The notes under the pieces were generated by a model, which saw only the letters and a list, made by a program, of their open reading frames with translations, was not told the DNA's origin and made no database searches. The translations under genes were made by a program, and so were the position numbers. A stretch of DNA of 64,000 nt from Limnohabitans planktonicus II-D5 (GTDB lineage Bacteria > Pseudomonadota > Gammaproteobacteria > Burkholderiales > Burkholderiaceae_C): the NCBI RefSeq assembly GCF_001270065.2, contig NZ_LFYT02000004.1, positions 124,001-188,000 of the forward strand. The letters run 5' to 3'. Below, in pieces: positions 43,656 to 53,082 of the stretch. Positions within the stretch are counted from its first letter, which is position 1. Each line of letters begins with the position of its first letter.

Positions 43656-45038
43656 ATGACTGTCATCACCCCCGAATTGTTGTCCCGTTTTGATGTGCCG
43701 GGGCCTCGCTACACCTCTTATCCGACGGCAGACCGTTTTGTGGAAACCTTTAGCGAAGCTGATTACATCCATGCCTTGACCCACCGCCAATCCGGTTCAG
43801 TGGGCAAGCAGCCGCCTCTGTCGCTGTATGTGCACATTCCTTTTTGTGAGTCTCTTTGCTATTACTGTGCGTGCAACAAAATCATCACCCAACACAAAGC
43901 GCAAGCGACGATTTATTTGCGTTACTTGAATCAAGAGGTGGCGCTGCACACCCGCCATCTGGGACGCGGCCAAGCGGTCAGTCAACTGCATTTGGGGGGC
44001 GGTACGCCCACATTTTTGAGCGATGCCCAGTTGCGCCAACTCATGGCCATGCTGCGAGAACACTTTGCCTTTACCCCCGGCGGTGAATACTCGGTCGAGG
44101 TGGACCCACGCACCGTGGACGAAAGCCGTTTGGCGGTTTTGGCCGAGCTGGGTTTCAATCGCCTGAGTTTTGGCGTCCAGGACTTTGATCCTGATGTGCA
44201 AAAAGCAGTGCACCGCATCCAGCCCGCCGATCAAGTCTTCCAACTCGTGGACGCTGCCCGTCGTCTGGGATTTGAGTCGGTGAATGTGGACCTGATTTAC
44301 GGCTTGCCTTTGCAAACCCCGCAATCATTTGAACGCACCTTGGCACAGGTCAAACAGTTGGGCCCTGACCGCATTGCGCTGTATGCCTACGCGCACTTGC
44401 CCGAGCGCTTCAAGCCTCAGCGTCGCATCCACGCGCATGAACTGCCATCGGTTGCTGACAAGGTGGCGATGCTGTCGCGCTCGCTCGATGCTTTGACCGA
44501 TGCTGGCTATGTCTACATTGGCATGGACCACTTTGCTTTGCCTGATGACAGCCTGGCTGTGGCCAAGCGGCAAGGTCGTTTGCACCGCAATTTTCAGGGC
44601 TACAGCACGCAAGCCGATAGTGACCTGATTGCCCTGGGCGTGTCATCCATTGGTCGTGTGGGATCGACCTACAGCCAAAACGCCAAGACCATGGCCGAGT
44701 ATGGCGACTTGCTGGATCAAGGCCATTTGCCGGTGGTGCGTGGTTTGTCGCTATCGCGCGATGACCTCATCCGCCGTTCGATCATCATGGCGCTCATGTG
44801 TCAAGGGCATTTGCAATACGAGTCCATCAATTTGGCTTGGCTGATGGAGTTCAAGACCTTGTTTGCCCATGAACTGCATCAGCTGGAAGATATGCAATCG
44901 CAGGGCTTGGTGCAACTCAACGATGGCGGCATTCAAGTCACCGACATGGGCTGGTTTTTTGTGCGCGGCGTGGCCATGGTGTTTGACCGTTATGTGCAAA
45001 AAGACCGAGATCGCAGCCGATTTTCCAAAATCATTTGA
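43656..45038 (+). CDS. hemN: Oxygen-independent coproporphyrinogen III oxidase HemN
   Basis: A 460-residue radical SAM enzyme of normal HemN length. The cluster motif is PFCESLCYYCACN (C-x3-C-x2-C, about residues 62-69); 'LHLGGGTPTFL' binds SAM. It converts coproporphyrinogen III to protoporphyrinogen IX without oxygen, giving heme for the cbb3 oxidase at low oxygen. ATG 43656 follows AAGGGAC; the longer frame would start inside the FNR box. Confidence 0.97.
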   Translation: MTVITPELLSRFDVPGPRYTSYPTADRFVETFSEADYIHALTHRQSGSVGKQPPLSLYVHIPFCESLCYYCACNKIITQHKAQATIYLRYLNQEVALHTRHLGRGQAVSQLHLGGGTPTFLSDAQLRQLMAMLREHFAFTPGGEYSVEVDPRTVDESRLAVLAELGFNRLSFGVQDFDPDVQKAVHRIQPADQVFQLVDAARRLGFESVNVDLIYGLPLQTPQSFERTLAQVKQLGPDRIALYAYAHLPERFKPQRRIHAHELPSVADKVAMLSRSLDALTDAGYVYIGMDHFALPDDSLAVAKRQGRLHRNFQGYSTQADSDLIALGVSSIGRVGSTYSQNAKTMAEYGDLLDQGHLPVVRGLSLSRDDLIRRSIIMALMCQGHLQYESINLAWLMEFKTLFAHELHQLEDMQSQGLVQLNDGGIQVTDMGWFFVRGVAMVFDRYVQKDRDRSRFSKII

Positions 45039-45102
45039 GGCTTGGTTTCCATGTTGGCTGCATCTCAGGCAATGCGGCTCACGATCAACAAGCGGATATT
45101 CC

Positions 45103-45780
45103 ATGCAAAGTTCTTTGGCCATCACGGCCTTGATGATGGGGGTGCTGGGTGGACCGCACTGCATGGCCATGTGTGGCATGGCCTGCGCGGGGCTGGGTCA
45201 GGCGGCGGGCGAGCGCCGCGGCCAGGCCTTGCTGGCCTTTCAGTTGGGGCGCTTGGGGGGCTATTCGTTGTTGGGAGCAGTGGCTGCCGCCAGTGTGCAA
45301 GGGCTGGGCTGGTTGACGACCCAGTTGGCCGCCATTCGCCCGGTTTGGACCTTGCTACACCTGGCCGCCTTCGCTTTGGGCTTGTTGCTGATGCTGCAGG
45401 CACGGCAACCCGTGTGGCTCGATGGCGCGGCACGCCGATTGTGGGCGCGCGTGCGGGCCTTCAACACCCGCTGGGGACGCGCCGCACCCTGGATGGTGGG
45501 CGGGCTGTGGGCCTTGATGCCTTGTGGCTTGCTGTATTCGGCCTTGATGGTCGCAGCATTGACCAGCCAGCCTTTGGAGGGCGCAGCCACCATGGCCTTG
45601 TTTGCGCTGGGCAGCGGCCTCAGCCTGTGGGCGGGTCCCTGGTTATTTTTGCGCATGCAGACCCTGGGTGATGGGGCCTGGGGCATGCGTGCGTCGGGCT
45701 TTGCGCTGTCAGCCATCTCGGCCTGGGCCTTGTGGATGGGACTGGTGCATGACCAGGCCCCTTGGTGCGTTACACACTGA
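45103..45780 (+). CDS. Sulfite exporter TauE/SafE-like (UreH-type) membrane protein near cbb3 genes
   Basis: A 225-residue protein with about six helices. 'MMGVLGGPHCMAMCGMACAG' in the first helix has the C-x3-C pattern next to His and Met that suggests metal handling, and 'WALMPCGLLYSALMVAALTS' repeats the motif in the second half. These are the marks of the cytochrome biogenesis-related SafE/CcoA-adjacent family often found beside cco genes. A role in copper supply or redox is likely but unproved. It starts 64 bp after hemN. Confidence 0.85.
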   Translation: MQSSLAITALMMGVLGGPHCMAMCGMACAGLGQAAGERRGQALLAFQLGRLGGYSLLGAVAAASVQGLGWLTTQLAAIRPVWTLLHLAAFALGLLLMLQARQPVWLDGAARRLWARVRAFNTRWGRAAPWMVGGLWALMPCGLLYSALMVAALTSQPLEGAATMALFALGSGLSLWAGPWLFLRMQTLGDGAWGMRASGFALSAISAWALWMGLVHDQAPWCVTH

Positions 45781-45882
45781 CACCAAAGTGCAGGGCCAAG
45801 GGTGAGTGAGGGCCGCTCCGGCACTCACAATCAGGGCGCTTCGTGCATGCTGTTTTTGCCACCTTCTGCGAAAGACTCCCCC

Positions 45883-46638
45883 ATGAAACTGATTCCAACC
45901 CCCTCGATGGCTTGGGCTCTGATGATCGCGCTGGCGCTGCCTGTTGCATCCGTTCAGGCTCAAAGTATTGCCAGTCCTCCCATTCCTCATGCGACACCAG
46001 CCGCACTCCACCATGACATTTACCAGGTTTTGCATCTGAGTGCTTCGGCCCAGACCGACGTACCGCAAGACTGGCTGGTGGTGAGCCTGTCGGTTCAAAA
46101 AGAGGGCTTGCAAGCTCCGGCAGTTCAACGGCAGCTCAACGCGGTTCTGTCTTCTGCCTTGGCTGTTGCCACCCCGATGGTCAAACCTGGGGCCTTGGAG
46201 GTCAGAACAGGCGAAATGAACGTGTCACCGCGTTATGGGCGAGACGGCAAGATCAACGGTTGGACAGGCTCCGCGCAACTCGTTTTGCAGGGGCGCGATG
46301 TCGAGCAAATCACGACGCTTGCAGGGCGTCTGCAAGAGCTGACGGTGTCGCAGATCGATTGGCTGCTGAGCCCTGAGCAACAAACTGCAGCCCAAGCCCG
46401 CATCCAAGCCGAAGCGGTGGAGCGCTTTCAGAGCAAAGCCCAATCCCTGACAAAGCAGTTCGGCTTTGCGGCCTACACCCTCAGGGAAGTGCGCGTCAGC
46501 GCTCAGGAAGCGGGCGAGGGCGTGGTCATGCCGCGCATGGCCATGGTTGCCATGGACGCTGCGCCTGCACCCCTGCAGACGGTTGCAGGCAAGTCACGCG
46601 TGGTGGTGAACATCTCGGGCAGCATCACCCTGCGTTGA
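45883..46638 (+). CDS. SIMPL-domain (DUF541) periplasmic protein
   Basis: A 251-residue secreted protein. A signal peptide ends about residue 27 (VASVQAQ). The SIMPL domain is visible as 'LHLSASAQTDVPQDWLVVSL', 'VRTGEMNVSPRYGRDGKING' and 'WTGSAQLVLQGRDVEQI'. The family is found in outer membrane or periplasm and linked to oxidative stress, but its activity is unknown. ATG 45883 is preferred because it gives a clean signal peptide. Confidence 0.88.
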   Translation: MKLIPTPSMAWALMIALALPVASVQAQSIASPPIPHATPAALHHDIYQVLHLSASAQTDVPQDWLVVSLSVQKEGLQAPAVQRQLNAVLSSALAVATPMVKPGALEVRTGEMNVSPRYGRDGKINGWTGSAQLVLQGRDVEQITTLAGRLQELTVSQIDWLLSPEQQTAAQARIQAEAVERFQSKAQSLTKQFGFAAYTLREVRVSAQEAGEGVVMPRMAMVAMDAAPAPLQTVAGKSRVVVNISGSITLR

Positions 46639-46680
46639 GTGATCATGCCTGCACACGCCTTGGGTGCGGATTGCTGTAAC

Positions 46681-47496
46681 TCAGGCAGACAGGCCCTTGT
46701 AAAGCATGTAGGCCGCCAAGGTGTACAAGATGCTGGCAAATACGCGCTTGAGTTGTTTGACGGGCAGTTTGTGTGCGGTGGATGCCCCCAGTGGTGCCAT
46801 GGTGACGCTGCACAGCGCAACCACCACCAAGGCGGGCAACCACAGGTAGCCAAAGCTATGGTCAGGCAAGTTTTGCACACGTTGGCCGCTGACAATGTAA
46901 CCCGCCACATTGGCCAGTGCAATCGGAAAACCCAGCGCTGCACTGGTGGCCACTGCGTTGTGAATGGCCACATTGCACCAGGTCATGAACGGCACGCTGA
47001 TGAAGCCGCCACCAGCGCCCACCAAGCCGGAGAGCAGGCCAATCAGGCCACCGATGCCCAACTGACCCGAAAAGCCCGGCATTTGCCGCGTTGGCGCAGG
47101 CTTTTTGTCCAGAAACATCTGGGTCGCAGAAAAACCGACAAATGCCGCAAAAAAAAGTGCCAGCCATGACCCTTTGGCGAAAGCAAAAATAGCCAGACTG
47201 CCAATCAGGCTGCCGATCACGATGCCCGGTGCCAGCCCTTTGACCAGATCCCATCGAACGGCTTTTTTCTGGTGGTGTGCACGTACGCTGGAGACCGAGG
47301 TGAAGATGATGGTGGCCATGGACGTGGCAATCGCCATCTTCACGGCCAGATCAGGACTCACGCCTCGCTGACCGAGCAGATAGGTGATGACCGGCACCAT
47401 GATCAGTCCACCGCCAATGCCAAGCAAGCCCGCCAGAAAGCCGGTGCACAAGCCAAGAACAGACAGTTGGGCCAGAAGCACAGGTTCGATGATCAT
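46681..47496 (-). CDS. TauE/SafE-family anion exporter
   Basis: A 271-residue membrane protein with about eight helices. 'GFLAGLLGIGGGLIMVPVIT' near the N-terminus and 'LSGLVGAGGGFISVPFM' in the second half are the paired TauE motifs. Members export sulfite, sulfoacetate or similar anions. The open frame reaches further upstream, but that part is the 6S RNA gene, so the start is placed at ATG 47496 (MIIEPVLLAQLSVLG), just after the 6S terminator. The gene probably shares transcription read-through from the zap/6S unit. Confidence 0.9.
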   Translation of the reverse strand: MIIEPVLLAQLSVLGLCTGFLAGLLGIGGGLIMVPVITYLLGQRGVSPDLAVKMAIATSMATIIFTSVSSVRAHHQKKAVRWDLVKGLAPGIVIGSLIGSLAIFAFAKGSWLALFFAAFVGFSATQMFLDKKPAPTRQMPGFSGQLGIGGLIGLLSGLVGAGGGFISVPFMTWCNVAIHNAVATSAALGFPIALANVAGYIVSGQRVQNLPDHSFGYLWLPALVVVALCSVTMAPLGASTAHKLPVKQLKRVFASILYTLAAYMLYKGLSA

Positions 47497-47512
47497 GTGG
47501 GGGGGAGGTGTG

Positions 47513-47692
47513 AAAAAGGTGTCTGCGAGTGCCACCGGACCGGCATCCTGAACCGGGGGTTCAGGTGGGCGAGGGCAGACTGGCGTTGGGTTCATCTGAC
47601 GCGAGATGATCACGCTCACCAGCCAATGTTCCAAGCCCGGGCTCTAAGAGCATTGGTTCAAGGAAATATAAAGCCCGGCATGCACCGCAGAC
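47513..47692 (-). ncRNA. ssrS: 6S RNA
   Basis: About 180 nt downstream of zapA, the normal place for 6S RNA in proteobacteria. The ends pair: TGTCTGCG..GTGC near the 5' end with GCAC..CGCAGACA near the 3' end. The 3' half has CCTGAACC/GGTTCAGG, as in E. coli 6S (CTTGAACC/GGTTCAAG), and the central strand has GCTGGTGAGCGTGATC like E. coli GGTTGGTGAGCATGCTC. A -10 (TACAAT, 47704-47699) precedes it and a T run (47517-47513) ends it. 6S RNA binds sigma-70 RNA polymerase in stationary phase. Exact ends are inferred within a few bases. Confidence 0.85.
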
Positions 47693-47744
47693 AGGGCCAT
47701 TGTAGGCGTTTTGTCATTGCGTGCTTGGCCCGGTGTTGCAAGCT

Positions 47745-48071
47745 TCAAATCAACTGACCATCACGCTTAATGACTTGATCAAGGCGCGCCAGCAACTTGG
47801 TCAAACGCTCTTGCGATGGCTGGGGCAGATCGGCAACAGATGCGCTGCTTGAATGAATGCTCGCGACCAGTTCAGCTTGGTCAAAAGCCAGGTTCAAAGC
47901 GGCCAGGACTGCAATGCGGTCGCGTGCCTTGATCTTGCCTGCATCGCGAATTTTGCACATGGCTGCATCCACTTTATGAACGGCAGTCAGCAGGCGCTCT
48001 TGACCATCAGCAGGACAGCCCAAAATGTAACTTTGGCCCATGATCTGGACCTCTAATTGCTCGGTACTCAT
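47745..48071 (-). CDS. zapA: Cell division protein ZapA
   Basis: A 108-residue protein. The N-terminal ZapA strand 'LEVQIMGQSYILGCPADGQE' with the family GxxY..xxC text is followed by 'KARDRIAVLAALNLAFD', then a short coiled coil. ZapA crosslinks FtsZ filaments at the division ring. It overlaps the upstream coiled-coil gene by 4 bp and is followed by 6S RNA. Confidence 0.93.
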   Translation of the reverse strand: MSTEQLEVQIMGQSYILGCPADGQERLLTAVHKVDAAMCKIRDAGKIKARDRIAVLAALNLAFDQAELVASIHSSSASVADLPQPSQERLTKLLARLDQVIKRDGQLI

Positions 48072-48298
48072 GAGGATGTCTCTGAAGAGCTTGTCGCGCT
48101 GGATGTCGGTAAGCGCTCAATCAGCGCGTCGACACGGGCTCTGGCTGCCGCCAATCGTGACTTGAGTTGGTCGCGCTCTTGTGCGAGGGCTAGAACTTGC
48201 TGGGACAACAAGGCGTTGGTCCTTTGCAGCTCTTCGTGACGCAGCAGCAGGTGATCCACACGCTCGGCGATCTGATCGATGGTGTCGGAATGGGCCAT
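48068..48298 (-). CDS. ZapB-like coiled-coil protein
   Basis: A 76-residue protein that is nearly all coiled coil (heptad-like 'QIAERVDHLLLRHEELQRTN', 'LLSQQVLALAQERDQLKSRL') with a Ser/Thr-rich tail. Such proteins (called ZapB-like or TIGR02449) stand before zapA in betaproteobacteria. It is coupled to zapA by an ATGA overlap and probably acts with it at midcell. Confidence 0.85.
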   Translation of the reverse strand: MAHSDTIDQIAERVDHLLLRHEELQRTNALLSQQVLALAQERDQLKSRLAAARARVDALIERLPTSSATSSSETSS

Positions 48299-48405
48299 GG
48301 CAAACGGTGAAAGTGATGGCCCGATTGTAGGCGGTGTACTGGTCTTTGTAGGCTTGAAGACAGTTTGCAGACAGTTTGCCCCATAGAATACAGCCCAGTT
48401 GGTGC

Positions 48406-48615
48406 TCGCGAAGACGGTTCACGGTTCGCAGTTCAACGGGAAGCAGGAGGGAAAAGCCACCACGGCCGACCTAACCTGCGCTGCCCCCGCAACGGTAAGC
48501 AGACGGGTCTTCATTTGCGTGAAGACCTCGCTTTCATCTGATGCCACTGGTCGCCCTGAAACAGGCGACCGGGAAGGTGATGAAGGTCGCATCTGCCAGC
48601 CCGGATACCGGCCAA
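48406..48615 (+). promoter_or_regulatory. Cobalamin riboswitch
   Basis: About 210 nt with the order of elements of a B12 riboswitch: GGTTC stem, CAACGGGAAGCAGG, the core CTGCCCCCGCAACGGTAAGCAG (quoted in part: GCCCCCGCAACGGTAAGC), CCACTGG, CGGGAAGG, and the B12 box region GCATCTGCCAGCCCGGATACCGGCC (in part: GCCAGCCCGGATACC). It lies 86 bases before btuB. Adenosylcobalamin binding would lower expression of btuB and the genes behind it. Confidence 0.93.
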
Positions 48616-48700
48616 CAAGGTGACCTGTCGCAAGACGGGTTGTAAAGCCCATGCACTGTCGGGGAAGGCGGTGAGGGCGTATTTCTGTTGGTGTTGCATC

Positions 48701-50587
48701 ATGAAAAAATCTTTTCGTTTACGTGCGCGTGCTTTTTCGCGTCTTTCAGTCCCAGCGATTTCTGTTTTGTCATTGACCATGACCTCTTGGGCGCAGGCTC
48801 AGACCATTGAAATCAATCCTGTGGTGATTTCTGCGACCAGAGTCGAGCAAAAGCTGTCAAACGTCATTCCTTCTGCGACAGTCATTACCCGCGCGGAAAT
48901 TGAACGTGCGCAAGCCCCCACCTTAGTGGACTTGCTGCAGGGGCAGCCTGGTATTGAAATTGGCCGTAATGGCGGTCCTGGCACGTATTCCTCTATCTTT
49001 ATGCGCGGCCAAAACAGCAACAACGTGGCTGTTTACATTGATGGTGTGCGTGTCCAGACAGACTCAATTGGTGCTTTGAGGTTAGTTGATATGCCACCGA
49101 ATCAAATTGAAAAGGTAGAAATTCTGCGTGGCAATATGGGGGCAGTGTATGGCGATTCTGCTGTGGGCGGTGTGATCAATATCTTCACCCGTGCAGGTGC
49201 CGGCAGCTTCGGTCCAACGGCCTCAGTCTCGTATGGTTCTAGAAATACATCAGACGTTGGGTTAGGCTACAACACCAAAGGCGAAGATTTTCGCTTAGGT
49301 ATATCGGTTCACAAATTTGATACTGACGGTTATTCAGCTATGCAGCACAGTCAGAATCCCACCACAGTCAATCCAGACAAAGATGCTTTTAAACGTCATT
49401 CAATATTTTTGAATGGCGAAAAAATGATTGGTAAAGATTTGGCCATTGGCTTTCAAATAAACAATATTGAAAGTAAGGCTGACTACGATAGCACTTCCAA
49501 TCCTAAATGGGGTCCTGCATCGACCAACGATAAACAAAATAACAAGCAAAATTCATCTGATGTGACTGGCTACAGCAAGTTCAATCTGTCCACGGCTTGG
49601 TCGTCTCGCGTGGGACTTACTGAATCAAAATTTAAAAATAGTGATTTTTATAACGGCGCTGCAAATGGTCAATTTGATGGTGAGCAACGCAACATTCAAT
49701 GGAGTAACGTTTACCGCCTTGGACATGGTAACGTTACGTTTGGTGCTGATGGCACAAACACTAACTTCAAAACGACCACTGAGTACAATCGAAAATCACT
49801 TGGATATTATGCAGGCTACAGCGGTTTGTATGAAAAGCTTGACTACCAAATTAATTTGAGACATGACCAAGTCAAGTCTAAATCCACCTCGACCTCTATC
49901 GACAAGTCAGCAAACACTTGGCTTTTGGGTTTGGGCTATCTGCTAACTGAAAAGTTCAAACTTACGGGTCTTGTATCAACGTCTTTTCGCGCTCCGAACA
50001 CAGCCGAGCTGTTTGATGTTCCTGCGTGGGGGACAACGGGTAATCTCAATTTAAAACCTGAAGAGCACAAGGGTCTCGAGTTGGGAGCCAGTTATGCAAC
50101 AGAGTTGGGCACTTTACGTCTGGTTCGATTTGAAAGTAAAACCACCAATGCGATTGCCTACAAGTCAGGAACGCCTTCCTATGAAAACATTGGCTTAGTT
50201 GAGAACAAGGGGTACGAAACCGGTTTCTCTGGCGTTAGCAATGGTTGGGTGTACAAACTCAGTGCTGTTCACCAAGATCCGATCAACGCCCAAACTGGCG
50301 CTCGACTTGCGCGTCGTGCCCGGGAATACGGCTCGATTTACGTTGGTAAAACTTTGCTCGGTATAGATTGGGGTACTCAAATCGTGGCTTCGGGTAATCG
50401 CGTAGATGAAACAAGATCGTTGGAGTCTTACACATTGGTTCATTTTTCTGCAGCGAAAAAGATGACACCCGAATGGACGGGGCGCATCAAAATTGAGAAT
50501 GCTTTCGACCAAAAATACCAACTAGCATACGGTTATGACACACCTCCCCGTGGCGTGTTTGTGTCTATGCAATACCAGCCTAAGTGA
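48701..50587 (+). CDS. btuB: TonB-dependent cobalamin receptor BtuB
   Basis: A 628-residue outer-membrane receptor. The signal peptide ends about residue 34 (SWAQAQ); the TonB box is NPVVISATR. The plug has 'DLLQGQPGIEIGRNGGPGTY', 'VAVYIDGVRVQTDS' and 'EKVEILRGNMGAVYGDSAVGG' (in part), and the barrel ends in an aromatic-rich strand (MQYQPK). The riboswitch upstream and ABC genes downstream identify B12 as ligand. The gene is visibly more AT-rich than the flanking ones, with many AAT, AAA and TTA codons. ATG 48701 gives the right signal peptide. Confidence 0.93.
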   Translation: MKKSFRLRARAFSRLSVPAISVLSLTMTSWAQAQTIEINPVVISATRVEQKLSNVIPSATVITRAEIERAQAPTLVDLLQGQPGIEIGRNGGPGTYSSIFMRGQNSNNVAVYIDGVRVQTDSIGALRLVDMPPNQIEKVEILRGNMGAVYGDSAVGGVINIFTRAGAGSFGPTASVSYGSRNTSDVGLGYNTKGEDFRLGISVHKFDTDGYSAMQHSQNPTTVNPDKDAFKRHSIFLNGEKMIGKDLAIGFQINNIESKADYDSTSNPKWGPASTNDKQNNKQNSSDVTGYSKFNLSTAWSSRVGLTESKFKNSDFYNGAANGQFDGEQRNIQWSNVYRLGHGNVTFGADGTNTNFKTTTEYNRKSLGYYAGYSGLYEKLDYQINLRHDQVKSKSTSTSIDKSANTWLLGLGYLLTEKFKLTGLVSTSFRAPNTAELFDVPAWGTTGNLNLKPEEHKGLELGASYATELGTLRLVRFESKTTNAIAYKSGTPSYENIGLVENKGYETGFSGVSNGWVYKLSAVHQDPINAQTGARLARRAREYGSIYVGKTLLGIDWGTQIVASGNRVDETRSLESYTLVHFSAAKKMTPEWTGRIKIENAFDQKYQLAYGYDTPPRGVFVSMQYQPK

Positions 50588-50596
50588 ACGTTATTG

Positions 50597-51376
50597 ATGC
50601 GTCTGATGACTTCGTTCTTGCGAATGTTCAGTGTATGGGGCTTTTATCTGTGCGCGGAGGTTGTTGCGTTTACAAACCCCATGCCGCGCATCGTTTCGTT
50701 GGATTTGTGTTCCGACTGGCTACTGGCTCATCACGCGCCGGATAGCCAGTCGATTGTTTTTTCACCCATGGTGCGACGTTACCCTCTGCCAGTTGGTGCG
50801 GTTCAGCGGATGTCGCACGATGGTTCATTGGAGCAGGTGTTGGCACTTAAACCAGACGTAGTGCTTGTCGGTGAATTCAACGCGTTCATGTTGCGAAAGC
50901 GCTTGGCATCGCTAGGTGTTCGAGTGGTGATTACGCCTTTGCCGCAAACGCTGGTCGATTTGGAGTCGCTAGACCACGTTGTTCAAACTGTCCTAGAAAA
51001 ATCTAATGCCCCCAACGGTATTTCTGTTTCACATACAAAGTTGAAACAACCGCATGGTCGATTGCTATTGATAGGTCCGAATGGCGAAGGGATGGGACGC
51101 AAAACCTTTGAAGACAACCTCATTACTCGCGCAGGGTGGGTCAATTACGTTGAGAGCATTGGTCGCGTGAAGCTAGACCTTGAGGCTATTGCCGTCAACC
51201 CGCCCGACGCTCTTGTTTTGTCGGTTCCTCGCCACGCGGCCTTGGCAAATCTATTTGTGCAACACCCGGTGCTCAAGCATGCGATACCGCCAGAAAGGTG
51301 GATCCAGACGGATTATTGGCGCTGGCAATGTCCCGGTCCGTGGATGCACGAACTGATTCAACAACTTCAACCATGA
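50597..51376 (+). CDS. Cobalamin ABC transporter binding protein, first set (BtuF-like)
   Basis: A 259-residue periplasmic binding protein of the helical-backbone (type III) class. The N-terminal helix 'LRMFSVWGFYLCAEVVAFTN' serves as signal; 'PRIVSLDLCSDWLLAHHAPD' and 'LEQVLALKPDVVLVGEFNAF' are typical of BtuF/FecB proteins. It starts 9 bp after btuB and overlaps its permease gene (ATGA). It should bring B12 from BtuB to the inner membrane. Confidence 0.85.
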   Translation: MRLMTSFLRMFSVWGFYLCAEVVAFTNPMPRIVSLDLCSDWLLAHHAPDSQSIVFSPMVRRYPLPVGAVQRMSHDGSLEQVLALKPDVVLVGEFNAFMLRKRLASLGVRVVITPLPQTLVDLESLDHVVQTVLEKSNAPNGISVSHTKLKQPHGRLLLIGPNGEGMGRKTFEDNLITRAGWVNYVESIGRVKLDLEAIAVNPPDALVLSVPRHAALANLFVQHPVLKHAIPPERWIQTDYWRWQCPGPWMHELIQQLQP

Positions 51377-52362
51377 ATGCCTGGCTTAGCCCTCTGCTCG
51401 CGTTACTGCTTTTGCTGTCTGTGAGCGTGTCTTTGACAATTGGGTCGGTGCCACTGGATGTATGGAGTGGTTTGCATGACTGGCTGATTCAAACGCCATC
51501 GCCTGAGGCCATTGTGGTGGGTGAGATTCGTCTGCCCCGTACATTGTTGGCCTTGTTGGTGGGGGCGTCACTAGGCTTAAGTGGCGCTGCGCTGCAGGGC
51601 TTGCTACGCAATCCGTTGGCGGATCCTGGCCTGACTGGGGCTAGCCAAGGTGCCGCCTTGGGTGCGGCGACGGTTTTCTATTTTGGTTTCTTTTCTGCCG
51701 CTGGGGTGCTGGCACCAGCTTTGGCTGGGTTTATGGGTGCGGTCATGGCTATGGTTTTCATGCTGTGGCTTGCTGGTACGGCACAAGCGTCGATGGTTTT
51801 GCTAGCAGGCTTGGCAATTTCCACCATCACTGGTGCATTGTTGGCTACCGTGCTTAACTTTGCGCCCAACCCCTTTGCCATGCAGGAGCTGGTGTTTTGG
51901 TTGTTAGGTTCGGTGTCAGACCGTGGCATGCAGCACGTGTTGCTCTTGTTGCCTTCGGTGGTTTTGGGCCTCGCCTTGCTGTGGCGTGAACGCCCTTTTT
52001 TAGCGGCCATTAGCTTGGGCGAGCAAGTGGCACATAGTTTGGGCTATCGTTTTGCAGTGCATAGCCGTTGGGTCGTGTTAGGCGCCGCACTGTTGGTCGG
52101 CTCGGCGGTCTCGGTTGCGGGGTCGGTTGGTTTTGTGGGTCTTATAGTCCCTCATTTGCTCAGGCGATGGGTGGGACACCGGCCTGATCGCTTGCTGATT
52201 CCCTCTGCACTGTTGGGCGCTTGTTTGGTGTGTGTGGCAGATACACTGGTTCGCCTTTTGCCCAGCGGGCCCGAAATTAAGCTGGGCGTCATAACCGCTC
52301 TGATCGGCTCGCCTTTGTTTATTCGGCTCATCTGGAATGATCGTAAGCAATGGCAGGGCTAA
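51373..52362 (+). CDS. Cobalamin ABC transporter permease, first set (BtuC/FecCD family)
   Basis: A 329-residue permease with about ten helices. 'EIRLPRTLLALLVGASLGLS', 'GAALQGLLRNPLADPGLTGA' and 'SVAGSVGFVGLIVPHLLRRW' are the standard FecCD segments. It starts at ATG 51373 overlapping the binding-protein stop and overlaps the ATPase gene by 13 bp. Confidence 0.92.
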   Translation: MNAWLSPLLALLLLLSVSVSLTIGSVPLDVWSGLHDWLIQTPSPEAIVVGEIRLPRTLLALLVGASLGLSGAALQGLLRNPLADPGLTGASQGAALGAATVFYFGFFSAAGVLAPALAGFMGAVMAMVFMLWLAGTAQASMVLLAGLAISTITGALLATVLNFAPNPFAMQELVFWLLGSVSDRGMQHVLLLLPSVVLGLALLWRERPFLAAISLGEQVAHSLGYRFAVHSRWVVLGAALLVGSAVSVAGSVGFVGLIVPHLLRRWVGHRPDRLLIPSALLGACLVCVADTLVRLLPSGPEIKLGVITALIGSPLFIRLIWNDRKQWQG

Positions 52363-53078
52363 GCATTCTTCAGGCATTGGTACCGGGGCGTTTGCATAAC
52401 GTATCGTTGCAAGCCCATGCTGGTCAAATGTTGGGCCTGATTGGCCCCAATGGTTCTGGTAAATCGAGCTTGCTGCACACCATGGCTGGTTTGCTGCCCA
52501 GCACTGGACAAGTGTGGCTGGGTAAACAAAGACTAGAACATATGCCCCTTGATGATCGGGCGCGCCGCTTGGGGTTGTTGCCCCAGCGCAACCAAAGCGC
52601 ATGGGCTTTGCGCGTCCACGATGTAGTTAGCTTGGGTCGTTTACCTTGGCACGATGACAATCCAGAGGCCATCGACTGGGCGATGCGGCAAGTTGGAGTG
52701 CAGGCTTTCGCCGAAAAGTCTGTTGATCAACTGTCCGGTGGTGAACAGGCTCGCGTTTGGCTTGCCCGAGTGTTGGCGGGTTGCCCCGATGTATTGTTGG
52801 CCGATGAGCCGATGGCCAGTTTGGATTTGCTTTACCAACATCAGATTGCCCAAGCGCTGCAAGCTTATGCGCGGCAAGGTCACACTGTGGTGGTGGCTTT
52901 GCACGATTTGTCGTTAGCCGCTCGTTACTGCGACCAGTTGGCCTTAATGCAAGAGGGCCGCTTGGAGGTGATTGGCAGTGTGCACGAGGTGCTAAATGCC
53001 CAAGTGTTAAGCCGCATCTATGGCGTAGATGTGATGGTTGATTTGGCGGCCCAACCGCCTGTGGTTTTAGCGAGGTGA
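52350..53078 (+). CDS. Cobalamin ABC transporter ATPase, first set (BtuD-like)
   Basis: A 242-residue ATPase with Walker A GPNGSGKSS (about 33-41), signature LSGGEQARVWLAR, Walker B DVLLADEPMASLD and switch His in 'VVVALHDLSLAARY'. It is 4 bp before the adenosyltransferase-like gene. It energises the permease encoded just upstream. Confidence 0.92.
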   Translation: MAGLSILQALVPGRLHNVSLQAHAGQMLGLIGPNGSGKSSLLHTMAGLLPSTGQVWLGKQRLEHMPLDDRARRLGLLPQRNQSAWALRVHDVVSLGRLPWHDDNPEAIDWAMRQVGVQAFAEKSVDQLSGGEQARVWLARVLAGCPDVLLADEPMASLDLLYQHQIAQALQAYARQGHTVVVALHDLSLAARYCDQLALMQEGRLEVIGSVHEVLNAQVLSRIYGVDVMVDLAAQPPVVLAR

Positions 53079-53082
53079 TCAA

